DNA of 64,000 nucleotides from Pseudomonas sp. LFM046 (lineage in GTDB: Bacteria > Pseudomonadota > Gammaproteobacteria > Pseudomonadales > Pseudomonadaceae), in the NCBI RefSeq assembly GCF_000949385.2, contig NZ_JYKO02000001.1, positions 514,161 to 578,160 on the forward strand, written 5' to 3'. Position numbers and translations under genes: made by a program. Positions 7,461-16,565 of this stretch are shown piece by piece; position 1 is the first letter of the stretch, and every line of letters starts with the position of its first letter. The notes under the pieces are model-generated. The model saw nothing but the letters and a program-made list of their open reading frames with translations. It was not told the DNA's origin and did no database searches.

Positions 7461-8513
7461 TCACGCCAGCGCGGTACGCAGCTCGTTGGCGATGGCCGCC
7501 TGATCCAGTTCCTGGCCGATGACCACCAGGCGGGTGCTGCGGGTTTCGCCTTCCAGCCACTTGCGGTCGAAGTGCTTGTCGAAGCGCTTGCCGACGCCCT
7601 GGATCAAGAGGCGCATGGGCTTGCCGGGAATGGCAGCGAAGCCCTTGATGCGCAGGATGGCGTGGCGCTCCACGAGTTGGCCGAGGGCTGCCAGCAGGGC
7701 GGCTTCGTCCACTTCCGGCAGGTCGACGTGGAAGGAGTCGAACTCGTCGTGGTCGTGGTCCTCATGGCCTTCGTGATCATGGTGGGTGGGGCGGCTGTCG
7801 ATGTGCAATTCAGCTTCGGCATTCAGGCCCAGCAGCACGGAGAGCGGCAGCTTGCCGGCGCTGGCTTCGACGATCTTCACCGCCGGCGGCAATTCCTCGG
7901 CCACTTCGGCGCGTACGGCGGCCAGGGCTTCAGGGCTGAGCAGGTCGGCCTTGTTCAGCACCACCAGGTCGGCGCTGGCCAACTGGTCTTCGAACAGCTC
8001 GTGCAGCGGGGATTCGTGGTCGAGGTTCGGGTCCTGCTTGCGCTGCTCGTCCACCTGCTCGGGGTGGGCGGCGAAGGTGCCGGCGGCCACGGCGGGGCTG
8101 TCCACCACCGTGATCACCGCGTCGACGGTGCAGGCGTTGCGGATTTCCGGCCACTGGAAGGCCTGCACCAGGGGTTTGGGCAGGGCGAGGCCCGAGGTCT
8201 CGATGAGGATCTGGTCGAGGTCGCCGCGACGGGCCACCAGTTCGCGCATCACCGGGAAGAACTCTTCCTGCACGGTGCAGCACAGGCAGCCATTGGCCAG
8301 CTCGAAGACGCGGCCCACGGCTTCCTCTTCGGTGCAGCCGATGGAGCATTGCTTGAGGATTTCGCCGTCGATACCCAGTTCGCCGAACTCGTTGACGATC
8401 ACCGCGATGCGGCGGCCTTGGGCGTTGTCCAGCATGTGGCGGAGCAGGGTGGTTTTACCGGCGCCGAGGAAGCCGGTGACGATGGTGACGGGGAGTTTGG
8501 CCAGGGATTTCAT
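7461..8513 (-). CDS. cobW: CobW-family GTPase (putative cobalt chaperone of B12 synthesis)
   Basis: A 350-residue G3E-family GTPase thought to deliver Co(II) to the chelatase. The P-loop is GFLGAGKTT (residues 13-21), the conserved metal site is GCLCC, the guanine specificity motif is NKAD, and a His/Asp-rich segment (HHDHEGHEDHDHDE) lies between the GTPase and C-terminal domains. ATG 8513 gives the standard MKSLAKLPVTIVTGF start; further upstream the frame runs into riboswitch sequence. It is the first gene after a cobalamin riboswitch and precedes cobN in the same direction, so both are probably repressed by B12. Confidence 0.93.
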   Translation of the reverse strand: MKSLAKLPVTIVTGFLGAGKTTLLRHMLDNAQGRRIAVIVNEFGELGIDGEILKQCSIGCTEEEAVGRVFELANGCLCCTVQEEFFPVMRELVARRGDLDQILIETSGLALPKPLVQAFQWPEIRNACTVDAVITVVDSPAVAAGTFAAHPEQVDEQRKQDPNLDHESPLHELFEDQLASADLVVLNKADLLSPEALAAVRAEVAEELPPAVKIVEASAGKLPLSVLLGLNAEAELHIDSRPTHHDHEGHEDHDHDEFDSFHVDLPEVDEAALLAALGQLVERHAILRIKGFAAIPGKPMRLLIQGVGKRFDKHFDRKWLEGETRSTRLVVIGQELDQAAIANELRTALA

Positions 8514-8611
8514 GCGCGCCTCTGCGTGGTCGGTCGGCGGGCATGACGAGCGCAGCGGGGAGAGCCCCGCGCAACGGATTCGCCACCGGATCACCCCGCC
8601 CGGTTGTCTGG

Positions 8612-8800
8612 AAATTCGTCGAGGCAGGTCTCCTGGCTCACGACCCTGCGCGTGGCGCGGCACCTTCGCCTTCCCGCTTTCGCAGTGGCATTTCGAAGGG
8701 CCCGGGGGCGTTCACAGTTGCGGGGGCAGCCGTGGCCTTGACCACGTTCCCTCTTAGCTCCGGCCCATGACCGGAGAACCTCGAAAGGGCGAAGGCTACG
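8612..8800 (-). promoter_or_regulatory. Cobalamin riboswitch controlling cobW-cobN
   Basis: Read on the minus strand the region contains the family landmarks in order: GGTTCTCCGG, AAGAGGGAAC, GCTGCCCCCGCAACTGT (the L4/J3-4 core), GCCACTGCG, GGGAAGGCGAAGG, and the B12 box AGCCAGGAGACCTGCC (complement of 8623-8638). Its 3' end is about 100 bases before the cobW start, leaving room for an expression platform. Adenosylcobalamin binding would lower expression. Confidence 0.93.
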
Positions 8801-8867
8801 CAGCGTCCAGGTGGCGGTCAATCACGGCAGTTGACGCTTGGTCGGACTCGTGATGTCCTAGCACGGT

Positions 8868-9066
8868 TTTTTCAGGTGCCCTGCGTCGCCGTACGCGGGG
8901 TGAAACGGGAAGTCGGTGCGTCCATCTCGGACAAGTCCGACGCTGCCCCCGCAACGGTAAGCGACCGTAGGGTTAAGTACGCCACTGTGCCGATCCGGCA
9001 TGGGAAGGCATGCCCATCCTGCCCCTGGCAGGCGTCGCAAGCCCGGAGACCGGCCTGATCACGTTT
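8868..9066 (+). promoter_or_regulatory. Cobalamin riboswitch controlling cbtB-cbtA-cobE-cobM
   Basis: On the plus strand the landmarks are CAGGTGCCCTGCG, GTGAAACGGGAAGTCGGTGC, GCTGCCCCCGCAACGGTAAG (about 8941-8960), GCCACTGTG, CATGGGAAGGC, and the B12 box GCAAGCCCGGAGACCGGCC (about 9037-9055). It lies about 110 bases before cbtB. With the divergent copy on the other strand it gives both sides of this B12 locus their own sensor. Confidence 0.93.
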
Positions 9067-9175
9067 TGGCAACCCGCGGTGGGCGGGCGCAAGCCGGAAA
9101 TCTGGGTGCCTGTGCGCCCGCTTCCCTCGCGCGCGTTCCGCTGCCGGTATCACACACACTGCAGAGGGAACCTTC

Positions 9176-9361
9176 ATGTCCAGCCGCGTCCTGTCCCAAT
9201 CCGCCGTCTCCTCCTCGACCCTGGCCCAGCGCCTGCTGCTGGCCATCGGCGCCGGCCTCGTCGGCCTGTCCCTGGTGTATTTCGCCGGTTTCTCCCACAT
9301 CGAGGCGGTGCACAACGCCGCTCACGACACGCGCCACAGTTCCGCGTTCCCCTGCCACTGA
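9176..9361 (+). CDS. cbtB: CbtB, small subunit of a B12-regulated cobalt transporter
   Basis: A 61-residue protein with one transmembrane helix (about residues 20-40) and a short His-containing tail (HIEAVHNAAHDTRH), the hallmark of CbtB. CbtB and CbtA are predicted cobalt uptake proteins first recognised through B12 riboswitch control. ATG 9176 follows AGGGAACC. cbtA starts 11 bases after its stop, so the two are translated together. The riboswitch directly upstream supports the assignment. Confidence 0.88.
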   Translation: MSSRVLSQSAVSSSTLAQRLLLAIGAGLVGLSLVYFAGFSHIEAVHNAAHDTRHSSAFPCH

Positions 9362-9372
9362 GTGGGTTCCCG

Positions 9373-10074
9373 ATGATCAAGCGCATCGCCCAGACGGCCG
9401 GTTTCGCCGGCCTGATCGCCGCCATCGTGCTGACCCTGCTGCAGAGCCTGTGGGTCGCCCCGCTGATCCTCCAGGCGGAAACCTATGAAAATGCCGCGCC
9501 GGCGGAGCAGGTCCAGGACCACCAGCACGGCGGCCCCGCCGTTGCCCATACCCATGAACACAGCGACGAGGCCTGGGCGCCGGAGGACGGCTGGCAGCGC
9601 ACCCTCTCCACGGGAGGCAGCAACCTGGTGGTGGCCGTGGGCTTCGCCCTGATCCTCGCTGGACTCTTCAGCCTGCGCGGCCCGACCCGTGCCTGGCAGG
9701 GCCTGCTCTGGGGACTGGGCGGTTTCGCCACCTTCGCCCTGGCGCCGTCCCTTGGGCTGCCGCCGGAGCTGCCGGGCACCGCCGCTGCTGACCTGGCCGA
9801 GCGTCAGGCGTGGTGGATCAGCACTGCCGCGTCGACTGCTGCGGGACTCGCCCTGATCGCTTTCGGCCGCCATTGGGCCCTGCGCATCGTCGGCGTGGCT
9901 GTTCTGGTGATCCCTCACGTCGTGGGCGCACCGCAGCCGGAGGTGCATTCCAGCCTGGCGCCGGAAGCCCTGGCCCGTGAGTTCATCGCCGCGTCCCTGA
10001 TCACCAATGCGGCGTTCTGGGCGGTGCTCGGTTGGGCTGCCGCCTGGCTTTACCAGCGTCACACGACCGCTTGA
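9373..10074 (+). CDS. cbtA: CbtA, membrane subunit of a predicted cobalt transporter
   Basis: A 233-residue inner-membrane protein with about five predicted helices: residues 8-32 and four in the C-terminal two thirds. A His-rich periplasmic loop (HQHGGPAVAHTHEHSDE) after the first helix probably captures metal. ATG 9373 is chosen because it starts the hydrophobic MIKRIAQTAGFAGL, directly after cbtB. The stop overlaps the proposed cobE TTG start. Cobalt taken up here would feed CobW and CobN. Confidence 0.9.
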   Translation: MIKRIAQTAGFAGLIAAIVLTLLQSLWVAPLILQAETYENAAPAEQVQDHQHGGPAVAHTHEHSDEAWAPEDGWQRTLSTGGSNLVVAVGFALILAGLFSLRGPTRAWQGLLWGLGGFATFALAPSLGLPPELPGTAAADLAERQAWWISTAASTAAGLALIAFGRHWALRIVGVAVLVIPHVVGAPQPEVHSSLAPEALAREFIAASLITNAAFWAVLGWAAAWLYQRHTTA

Positions 10075-10481
10075 AGCTGGTCGCCGGGCTGGGCTGCCGA
10101 CGTGGCTGCCCAGCGGACGAGTTGCACGGTCTGCTGTGGCAGTGCCTTGCGGAGGCTGGGGCGTCCATCGATTCGCTGGTCGCCCTGGCCAGCAGTGAAG
10201 CGAAGGCTGCCGAACCAGGCCTGGTTGCCCTGGCCGAGGGGCTGGGGTTGCCGCTGCACGTCCTGCCTGTGGATATCCTGGCGGCCTGTGAAGCGCGCCT
10301 GAGTCAACCGTCCGAGCGGGTTCGCGCCGCGACGGGCAGTCCGGGGGTGGCCGAGGCCGCCGCCCTGGCCCAGGCCGAAGCGCTGTTCGGCGAACGCGCC
10401 ATCCTGCTGATCGACAAACGCCGCAGCGCCAGTGCCACCTGCGCCCTGGCCTGCATCCATCACGAGGCTGAACGGCCATGA
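10071..10481 (+). CDS. cobE: CobE / CbiG C-terminal-domain cobalamin biosynthesis protein
   Basis: A 136-residue protein with the CbiG C-terminal fold signature: VAGLGCRRGCP at the N-terminus, a Thr/Ser-rich middle, PSERVRAATGSPGVAEAAAL and a final LLIDKRRS. CobE is needed in the aerobic B12 pathway around ring contraction, but its exact role is unclear. TTG 10071 is proposed: the family block begins right there and it overlaps the cbtA stop. The upstream extension gives non-conserved residues. The stop overlaps cobM as ATGA. The non-AUG start and lack of a clear Shine-Dalgarno site suggest coupling to cbtA. Confidence 0.8.
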   Translation: MKLVAGLGCRRGCPADELHGLLWQCLAEAGASIDSLVALASSEAKAAEPGLVALAEGLGLPLHVLPVDILAACEARLSQPSERVRAATGSPGVAEAAALAQAEALFGERAILLIDKRRSASATCALACIHHEAERP

Positions 10482-11248
10482 CGGTCTATTTCATTGGTGC
10501 CGGCCCCGGCGATCCGGAACTCATCACGGTGAAGGGGCAGCGGCTGATCCGCTCCTGTCCGGTGATCCTCTACGCCGGTTCGCTGGTGCCGGAAGCCGTG
10601 CTGGCCGGGCACAGCGCCGAGCGGGTGGTGAACACCGCCGAGCTGCACCTGGATGAAATCGTCGCCCTGCTGGCAGAGGCCCACGACCGGGGGCACGACG
10701 TGGCGCGGGTGCATTCCGGTGACCCGTCGCTCTATGGCGCCATCGGCGAGCAGATCCGCCACCTGCGCGAACGGGGTATTCCCTATGAAGTGGTGCCGGG
10801 CGTCACCGCCACTGCCGCCTGCGCCGCGCTGCTGGGTTGCGAGCTGACCCTGCCGGACGTGTCCCAGACGCTGATTCTCACGCGCTACGCCAGCAAGACG
10901 CGGATGCCGGAGGGAGAAGCGCTGGGTGACCTGGCACGCCACCGCGCCACCATGGCCATCCACCTGGGGGTGAGCCAGTTGGCGAAGATCGTCGACGAAT
11001 TGCTGCCCCATTACGGCCCGGCGTGCCCTATCGCCGTGATCCACCGCGCCAGTTGGCCGGATCAGGAGCAGGTCACCGGCACCTTGGGCGACATTCTGCC
11101 CAAGGTGGCGGCGCGGGACTTTCGCCGCACCGCGCTGATCCTGGTGGGCGAGGTGCTGGCCGCCGAAGGTTTCGCCGACTCGTCCCTGTACCGAGCCGAC
11201 CACGCCCACCTCTACCGCCCTGCGACGACAGAGCCGCCACGCGGCTAG
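10478..11248 (+). CDS. cobM: Precorrin-4 C11-methyltransferase
   Basis: A 256-residue SAM-dependent tetrapyrrole methylase acting in the corrin ring pathway. N-terminal FIGAGPGDPELITVKG, the central RVHSGDPSLYGAIGEQ, VVPGVTATAACAALLG, and the late MAIHLGV and IAVIHRASWPDQ blocks are diagnostic of CobM/CbiF. ATG 10478 overlaps the cobE stop by four bases. It is the last gene of the cbtB-cbtA-cobE-cobM unit; about 100 bases without a gene follow. Confidence 0.94.
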   Translation: MTVYFIGAGPGDPELITVKGQRLIRSCPVILYAGSLVPEAVLAGHSAERVVNTAELHLDEIVALLAEAHDRGHDVARVHSGDPSLYGAIGEQIRHLRERGIPYEVVPGVTATAACAALLGCELTLPDVSQTLILTRYASKTRMPEGEALGDLARHRATMAIHLGVSQLAKIVDELLPHYGPACPIAVIHRASWPDQEQVTGTLGDILPKVAARDFRRTALILVGEVLAAEGFADSSLYRADHAHLYRPATTEPPRG

Positions 11249-11344
11249 TGACGTCTGGCGGTTAAACCCGCAGAATGCGGCTCTTATGCGGCGGGCGGAT
11301 GGCCCGCCCACTCCCTTAACCGGCTTTAAGCGACCTTTTTCTCT

Positions 11345-12221
11345 ATGCGAATGCGCTTGATGCTGTTGGGTGGCGGCAACTCACTCGGACAGGCGCTGAT
11401 TCGCCTCGGCGCCGAGGAAGACATAGGTTTTCTCGCTCCGCGCCCGCCCGAAAAGGGCTGGGACGCCGCCAGCCTGACCCAACTGCTCGACGACACCCGG
11501 CCCGACGCCGTGGTCAACCTCGCCTACTACTTCGACTGGTTCCAGGCCGAGGAAGTCAGCGAAACACGCCTGGCTGCCCAGGAGCGCGGGGTGGAACGCC
11601 TCGCCGAACTCTGTCAGCACCACGGCATCATCCTGCTGCAACCGTCCAGCTACCGGGTCTTCGATGGTTCCCGCGCCACCGCCTACAGCGAGAAGGACGA
11701 GACCGCTCCCCTCAGCCTGCGTGGCCAGGCCATCTGGCGCATGGAGCAGAGCGTTCGTGCGGCGTGCCCCAAGCATGTGCTGCTGCGGTTCGGCTGGTTG
11801 CTGGACGACAGCCGCGAAGGGGCGTTGGGGCGTTTCCTCAGTCGAGCCGAGCACGACAAGGAGATCTGCCTGGCCGACGACCGTCGTGGCAACCCCACCC
11901 CCGTGGACGATGCCGCGCGGGTGTTGCTGGCGGTAATCAAGCAGCTGGATTGCCAGGCGCCGCTCTGGGGCACCTACCACTACGGTGGCCACGAGGCGAC
12001 CACGCCGTTGGCCCTGGGCCAGGCGCTGCTCAGCGAGGCTCGCAGCCTGCATCCGCTGACGGTGCAGGACATCACTCCGCAGGCCCACGCTGCCCGTCCT
12101 GACGCCGCGGACGAGCCGCAGAATGCGGTGCTGGCGTGCAAGAAGATCCTCCATACCTTCGGCATCAAGCCGCGTGCCTGGCGCGCCGCGCTGCCGACCC
12201 TCCTGGACCGTTACTACCGTC

Positions 12222-12229
<8 letters not shown>
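11345..12229 (+). CDS. RmlD-like sugar-nucleotide reductase family protein
   Basis: A 294-residue Rossmann-fold protein of the dTDP-4-dehydrorhamnose-reductase type. The glycine-rich start is MLLGGGNSLGQAL. The usual RmlD blocks appear in altered form: PDAVVNLAYYFD, then LLQPSSYRVFDGS in place of the catalytic Ser region, then VLLRFGWLLDDS. The Tyr-x3-Lys pair is not obvious, so substrate and even activity are uncertain. Two in-frame ATGs (11345, 11351) are possible. It overlaps the following epimerase by eight bases, so the two are co-translated. As I recall, the same pair lies next to oprG in P. aeruginosa. Confidence 0.75.
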
Positions 12230-13151
<922 letters not shown>

Positions 13152-13170
13152 GGCCCCTACAGTGATTCGC

Positions 13171-13198
13171 AAAAAAGGCGCCCGAAGGCGCCTTTTTT
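13171..13198. terminator. Bidirectional intrinsic terminator between the epimerase and oprG
   Basis: AAAAAAGGCGCC, loop CGAA, GGCGCCTTTTTT: a perfect 12-bp palindrome with A and T tracts on both sides, between two convergent genes. Confidence 0.92.
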
Positions 13199-13216
13199 CA
13201 TGGGGAGTGTCCGGGC

Positions 13217-13888
13217 TCAGAACTTGTAGCCGACGCCAACCATGTAGACCCACGGGTCCACGTCCACATCCACTTTCACTTTGCCCACGCCCGCCAGATC
13301 GGTGGTGGCGGTGGTGTCGATGTCGATGTACCAGACCGCGGCGTTGAGCAGGATGTTGTCGGTCAGCATGTAGTCCATGCCCACCTGCGCGGCCAGGCCG
13401 ACGGAGTCGTCCAGATCCAGGTTGCTGAAGCCTTGGGCTTTGCGCTCGCTGGTCAGGTCTTCGTCGAAGAACAGGGTGTAGTTGATGCCGGCGCCGACGT
13501 AGGGCTGGAACGCCGAGTTCGGGTCCAGCGGGTAGTACTGGAGGCTCAGGGTCGGCGGCAGGTGCTTGACGTCGGCCAGCTTGCCGTCCAGGCCGCCGAG
13601 GCCCTTCACGCCCACTTCGTGCTTGAAGGGGGTGGCGGCCAGCAGTTCCAGGCCGATGTGGTCGGTGAGCATGTAGGTGCCGGTCAGACCCAGCTGGGTG
13701 TCGCTGTCCAGGGTGGCCTTGGTGCCGCCAACCTTGGTGCCGGCGATCGACAGGTTGGAACTGTCTTCATTCGGGGCGACGGTGGCGGCGCCTGCGCGGA
13801 CGATCACGTCGCCGGCCTTGTGGGCGTGTGCCAGGGGCGAAGCGATGGCAAGGGCGAGCAGGGATGCGGTGAGAAGATGCTTGCGCAT
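13217..13888 (-). CDS. oprG: OprG/OmpW-family outer-membrane protein
   Basis: A 223-residue protein with a signal peptide (MRKHLL..., cleavage likely after AHA) and an eight-strand beta-barrel pattern ending in the outer-membrane C-terminal motif VGVGYKF. OmpW/OprG barrels pass small hydrophobic molecules through the outer membrane. ATG 13888 is preceded by TGGAG. An ANR/FNR-type box lies about 70-80 bases upstream; oprG of P. aeruginosa is known to respond to ANR and iron. It is transcribed alone and ends at the bidirectional terminator. Confidence 0.9.
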   Translation of the reverse strand: MRKHLLTASLLALAIASPLAHAHKAGDVIVRAGAATVAPNEDSSNLSIAGTKVGGTKATLDSDTQLGLTGTYMLTDHIGLELLAATPFKHEVGVKGLGGLDGKLADVKHLPPTLSLQYYPLDPNSAFQPYVGAGINYTLFFDEDLTSERKAQGFSNLDLDDSVGLAAQVGMDYMLTDNILLNAAVWYIDIDTTATTDLAGVGKVKVDVDVDPWVYMVGVGYKF

Positions 13889-13956
13889 GAAAGGCTCCAG
13901 GGAGTTTTAGAAGTGTTTGGCTGGAGCCAGTTTCGGTAATTAGGAAGCTTTGTATC

Positions 13957-13970
13957 TTGATCCAGAGCAA
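13957..13970 (-). promoter_or_regulatory. ANR/FNR-type box upstream of oprG
   Basis: On the minus strand TTGCTCTGGATCAA matches the TTGAT-N4-ATCAA consensus at 9 of 10 fixed positions. TAATTA (13937-13942) downstream may be the -10. It implies activation at low oxygen. Confidence 0.55.
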
Positions 13971-13991
13971 TACCGCTGGAAGTGGGTAGCA

Positions 13992-14015
13992 AAAGGCCAG
14001 GCAAGACCTGGCCTT
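13992..14015 (-). terminator. Intrinsic terminator of the zinc-linked ABC operon
   Basis: On the minus strand AAAGGCCAGG, loop TCTTG, CCTGGCCTTT and then TGC. It starts 14 bases after the stop of the DUF3299 gene. Confidence 0.7.
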
Positions 14016-14028
14016 TGTGCATTGGAGG

Positions 14029-14547
14029 TCAGTTGGCGGGGGATTCGTACGGGTAGATCTTGGTCGCATCCATCTGGTAGCCGGCTTCGGCCAGCTCGCT
14101 GCTGCTGGCCTTCACCTGCAGTGGACCTTCGATCCAGAAGGGCTGGTAGAGCGCATCCATCAGCACCCCCAGCTCGCTCGTCACATGGACGATCTGGTTG
14201 GACGGCGGCGGCGGTACGTGAATGCAGGCGCCGAAGTAGGGCACCAGGAGGAACTCGGTGACACGGCCTTCCTCGGTCACATCCAGCGGCACGATGTAGC
14301 CGGGCAGCTTCACTTGCTGGCCGTCCAGTTCCTTGACCACCGGCGCGGCCGGCGATTGCTGGCTGGCCGCTGGCGCAGCTTCGGCGTTGAGGGCGTCGGA
14401 TAGCTGCGACAGGTCGTGGATCGGTGCAGGCGGGGCCGGTGGCGGAGCACCCTCGGGAATCATTTCCGCCCAGGTGAGTTCGCGCACCTCGCCGGCCCAG
14501 AGAGGGGTGGAGAGGGACAGCAAGAGAATCAGCAGGATGCGCTTCAT
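14029..14547 (-). CDS. DUF3299 periplasmic protein
   Basis: A 172-residue exported protein. The signal peptide is MKRILLILLLSLSTPLWA; a proline/alanine-rich linker follows, then the DUF3299 domain with LPGYIVPLDV, TEFLLVPYFGACIHVPPPPSNQIV and VLMDALYQPFWIEG. The single conserved Cys-Ile-His in the middle may bind metal. Function is not known in detail. ATG 14547 is chosen over an upstream in-frame start because the signal peptide begins there. It is the last gene of a four-gene unit whose P. aeruginosa counterpart (PA4063-PA4066, from memory) is zinc-starvation induced. Confidence 0.8.
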   Translation of the reverse strand: MKRILLILLLSLSTPLWAGEVRELTWAEMIPEGAPPPAPPAPIHDLSQLSDALNAEAAPAASQQSPAAPVVKELDGQQVKLPGYIVPLDVTEEGRVTEFLLVPYFGACIHVPPPPSNQIVHVTSELGVLMDALYQPFWIEGPLQVKASSSELAEAGYQMDATKIYPYESPAN

Positions 14548-14554
14548 GGACGTC

Positions 14555-15817
14555 TCACAGGCGAATGGACAGACCGTCGGCCAGCGACTGCCGATAGGCA
14601 CGCCAGGCTGGCACCACCCCCATCAGCAGGGCGGCGGCCAGGATAGCGCCAAGCAGCGTCCACTCATAGGCAGTGGGCAGGGCCAGCGGCAGGTAGAGGC
14701 CATAACTGGCCTGCACGTAGCCCTGGCTGAGGCCGATTCCCAGGTAGAGCAACCCCACCCCCAGCACCGCACCGGCCAGGGCCAATGCGAAGGCCTCCAG
14801 CACCAGCAGGCTGCCGACGTGCCAGGGTCGCGCGCCCACCGAGCGAAGGATGGCCATCTCCCGGCGGCGCTCGTTGAGGCTGGTGAGGATGGCGGTGAGC
14901 ATGCCGATCAGGCCGGTGAGCACCACGAACAGCGAGACCACGAACAGCGCCTTCTCCGCCGTGCCCATCAGGCCCCAGAGTTCCTGCAGGGCCACGCCGG
15001 GAAGGATCGCCAGCAGCGGTTCACCCCGGTATTCGTTGATCTGCCGCTGCAGGGCGAAGGTAGCGATCTTGCTGTTCAGGCCCAGCATGAAGGCGGTGAT
15101 GGCCTTCGGCTGCAGGTCCATGGACCGGGCCTGGTCGGCGCTGACCTTGCCGGCGCCGCGCGCGGGCACGCCGTTCTGCCAGTCCACGTGCAGCGCTTCC
15201 ATGCCCGCCAGCGAAATGTGCAGGGTGCGGTCCACCGGGGTGCCGGTGCGGGCGAGGATGCCGACCACCTTGAACGGCTTGTCGTCGTGCTGCACCAGGC
15301 TGACGGTGCTGACACCGTGGGCCAGCACCACCTGGTCCCCCAGCGTGTAATGCAGCGCTTCGGCCACCTCGGCGCCCAGCACCACCTCGAACAGGTCGGC
15401 GAACGGCTTGCCCTCGGCCAGTCGCAGCGGCTGGCCACGGCCGTAGTGGTAATGCTCGAAGTAGGCGGCGCTGGTGCCCATGACGCGGTAGCCGCGGTGG
15501 GAGTCGCCGAGGGAGATGGGGATCGCCCATTTCACTCGCTTGTCCTGGCTGATGGCCTCTAAGCTGTCCCAGCGGATGTTGTTGGTGGCGTTGCCGATGC
15601 GGAACACCGAATAGAGCAGCAGGTTCACCGAGCCTGAGCGGGCGCCGACGATCAGGTCGGTCCCGCTGATGGTGCTGGCGAAGCTGGCGCGGGCTTCGGT
15701 GCGCACGCGCTCCACCGCCAGCAGCAGGCAGACCGAGAGGGCGATGGCGAAGACCGTGAGCAGGGCGGTGAAGCGGCGGTTGGCGAGGCTCGCCAGGGCC
15801 AGGCGCAGCAGATACAT
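14555..15817 (-). CDS. FtsX/MacB-like ABC transporter permease
   Basis: A 420-residue inner-membrane permease: one N-terminal helix (residues 20-40), a large periplasmic domain (about 45-270), and three C-terminal helices, the last ending near MGVVPAWRAYRQSLADGL. This is the type VII (LolC/MacB/FtsX) layout, which moves substrates or transmits force in the periplasm rather than importing solutes. The stop and the DUF3299 start are seven bases apart, and the ATPase gene ends two bases before this start. A role in zinc homeostasis is inferred from operon context. Confidence 0.88.
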   Translation of the reverse strand: MYLLRLALASLANRRFTALLTVFAIALSVCLLLAVERVRTEARASFASTISGTDLIVGARSGSVNLLLYSVFRIGNATNNIRWDSLEAISQDKRVKWAIPISLGDSHRGYRVMGTSAAYFEHYHYGRGQPLRLAEGKPFADLFEVVLGAEVAEALHYTLGDQVVLAHGVSTVSLVQHDDKPFKVVGILARTGTPVDRTLHISLAGMEALHVDWQNGVPARGAGKVSADQARSMDLQPKAITAFMLGLNSKIATFALQRQINEYRGEPLLAILPGVALQELWGLMGTAEKALFVVSLFVVLTGLIGMLTAILTSLNERRREMAILRSVGARPWHVGSLLVLEAFALALAGAVLGVGLLYLGIGLSQGYVQASYGLYLPLALPTAYEWTLLGAILAAALLMGVVPAWRAYRQSLADGLSIRL

Positions 15818-15818
15818 C

Positions 15819-16526
15819 TCAATCCTCCTCGATGCGCGCGGCGTGGTTCAGGTCAGCCAGCGACAGGCTGCGGTCGAACAGCGGGGCCAGGCTCTGGTCG
15901 TGGCTGACGAACAGCAAGCTGGCGCCGGCCTCGCAGCACTCGGCGAAGAGCAGCTGGAGGAACGCCTCGCGGGCATCAAAGTCCAGGGCGGAGGTGGGTT
16001 CGTCGGCGATCACCAGTTCCGGCTGGCCGATCAGGGCTCGGGCGGCGGCTACCCGTTGCTGCTGGCCGATGGAGAGCGCATCGGCGCGGCGTTGCAGCAA
16101 ATCTTCCTTGAGGCCCAGGTGCCGCAATAGCGTGGCGGCGGCTGCATCGACGCTGCCGTGGCGCTGGCGCGCTCGTTCGGCGCGCAGCCGGGAGAAGCGG
16201 CAGGGCAGCTCGACGTTCTCGCGCACGGACAGGAAGGGCAACAGATTGAACTGCTGGAAGATGTAGCCGGTGTGGTCGACACGGAAGTGATCGCGGGCGC
16301 TGGCGGAGAGTGTCGCCAGGTCCTGGCCCAGCAGGCGGATGCTGCCGCGACCGGGTTTCTGCACGCCGCCGAGCAGCCCGAGAAGCGTGGTCTTGCCGCT
16401 GCCGCTGGGGCCCTTGAGGAACAGGCTTTCGCCCCGATTGAGATGGAACTCGGGGATGTCCAGCAGTTCCGGGTGGCCGGGCCAGGCGAAGCCCAGCCCC
16501 TGGAGTTCGATCAGTGTCTGGCTCAT
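15819..16526 (-). CDS. ABC transporter ATP-binding protein (LolD/MacB type)
   Basis: A 235-residue ATPase. Walker A is GPSGSGKTT (about residues 38-46), the Q-loop is at IFQQFNLLPFLSV, the signature is LSIGQQQRVA, Walker B is [12 protein letters not shown], and the H-loop is LLFVSHD. It pairs with the FtsX-like permease, whose start lies two bases downstream. With the upstream DUF2796 gene it belongs to the zinc-linked unit. Confidence 0.9.
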   Translation of the reverse strand: MSQTLIELQGLGFAWPGHPELLDIPEFHLNRGESLFLKGPSGSGKTTLLGLLGGVQKPGRGSIRLLGQDLATLSASARDHFRVDHTGYIFQQFNLLPFLSVRENVELPCRFSRLRAERARQRHGSVDAAAATLLRHLGLKEDLLQRRADALSIGQQQRVAAARALIGQPELVIADEPTSALDFDAREAFLQLLFAECCEAGASLLFVSHDQSLAPLFDRSLSLADLNHAARIEED

Positions 16527-16565
16527 GGGAAATCAGTCGGGTTACCCCGGTTGGTTCTTGGGAAA

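Noticed and set aside
5275-7503. A 742-codon open frame on the strand opposite cobN
   Set aside because: High GC makes antisense frames long. Composition is Gly/Val/Gln-rich with no domain, and cobN on the other strand is clearly real.
8831-9315. Small open frames in the cobW-cbtB spacer
   Set aside because: They lie over two clear cobalamin riboswitches and have no ribosome sites or conserved features.
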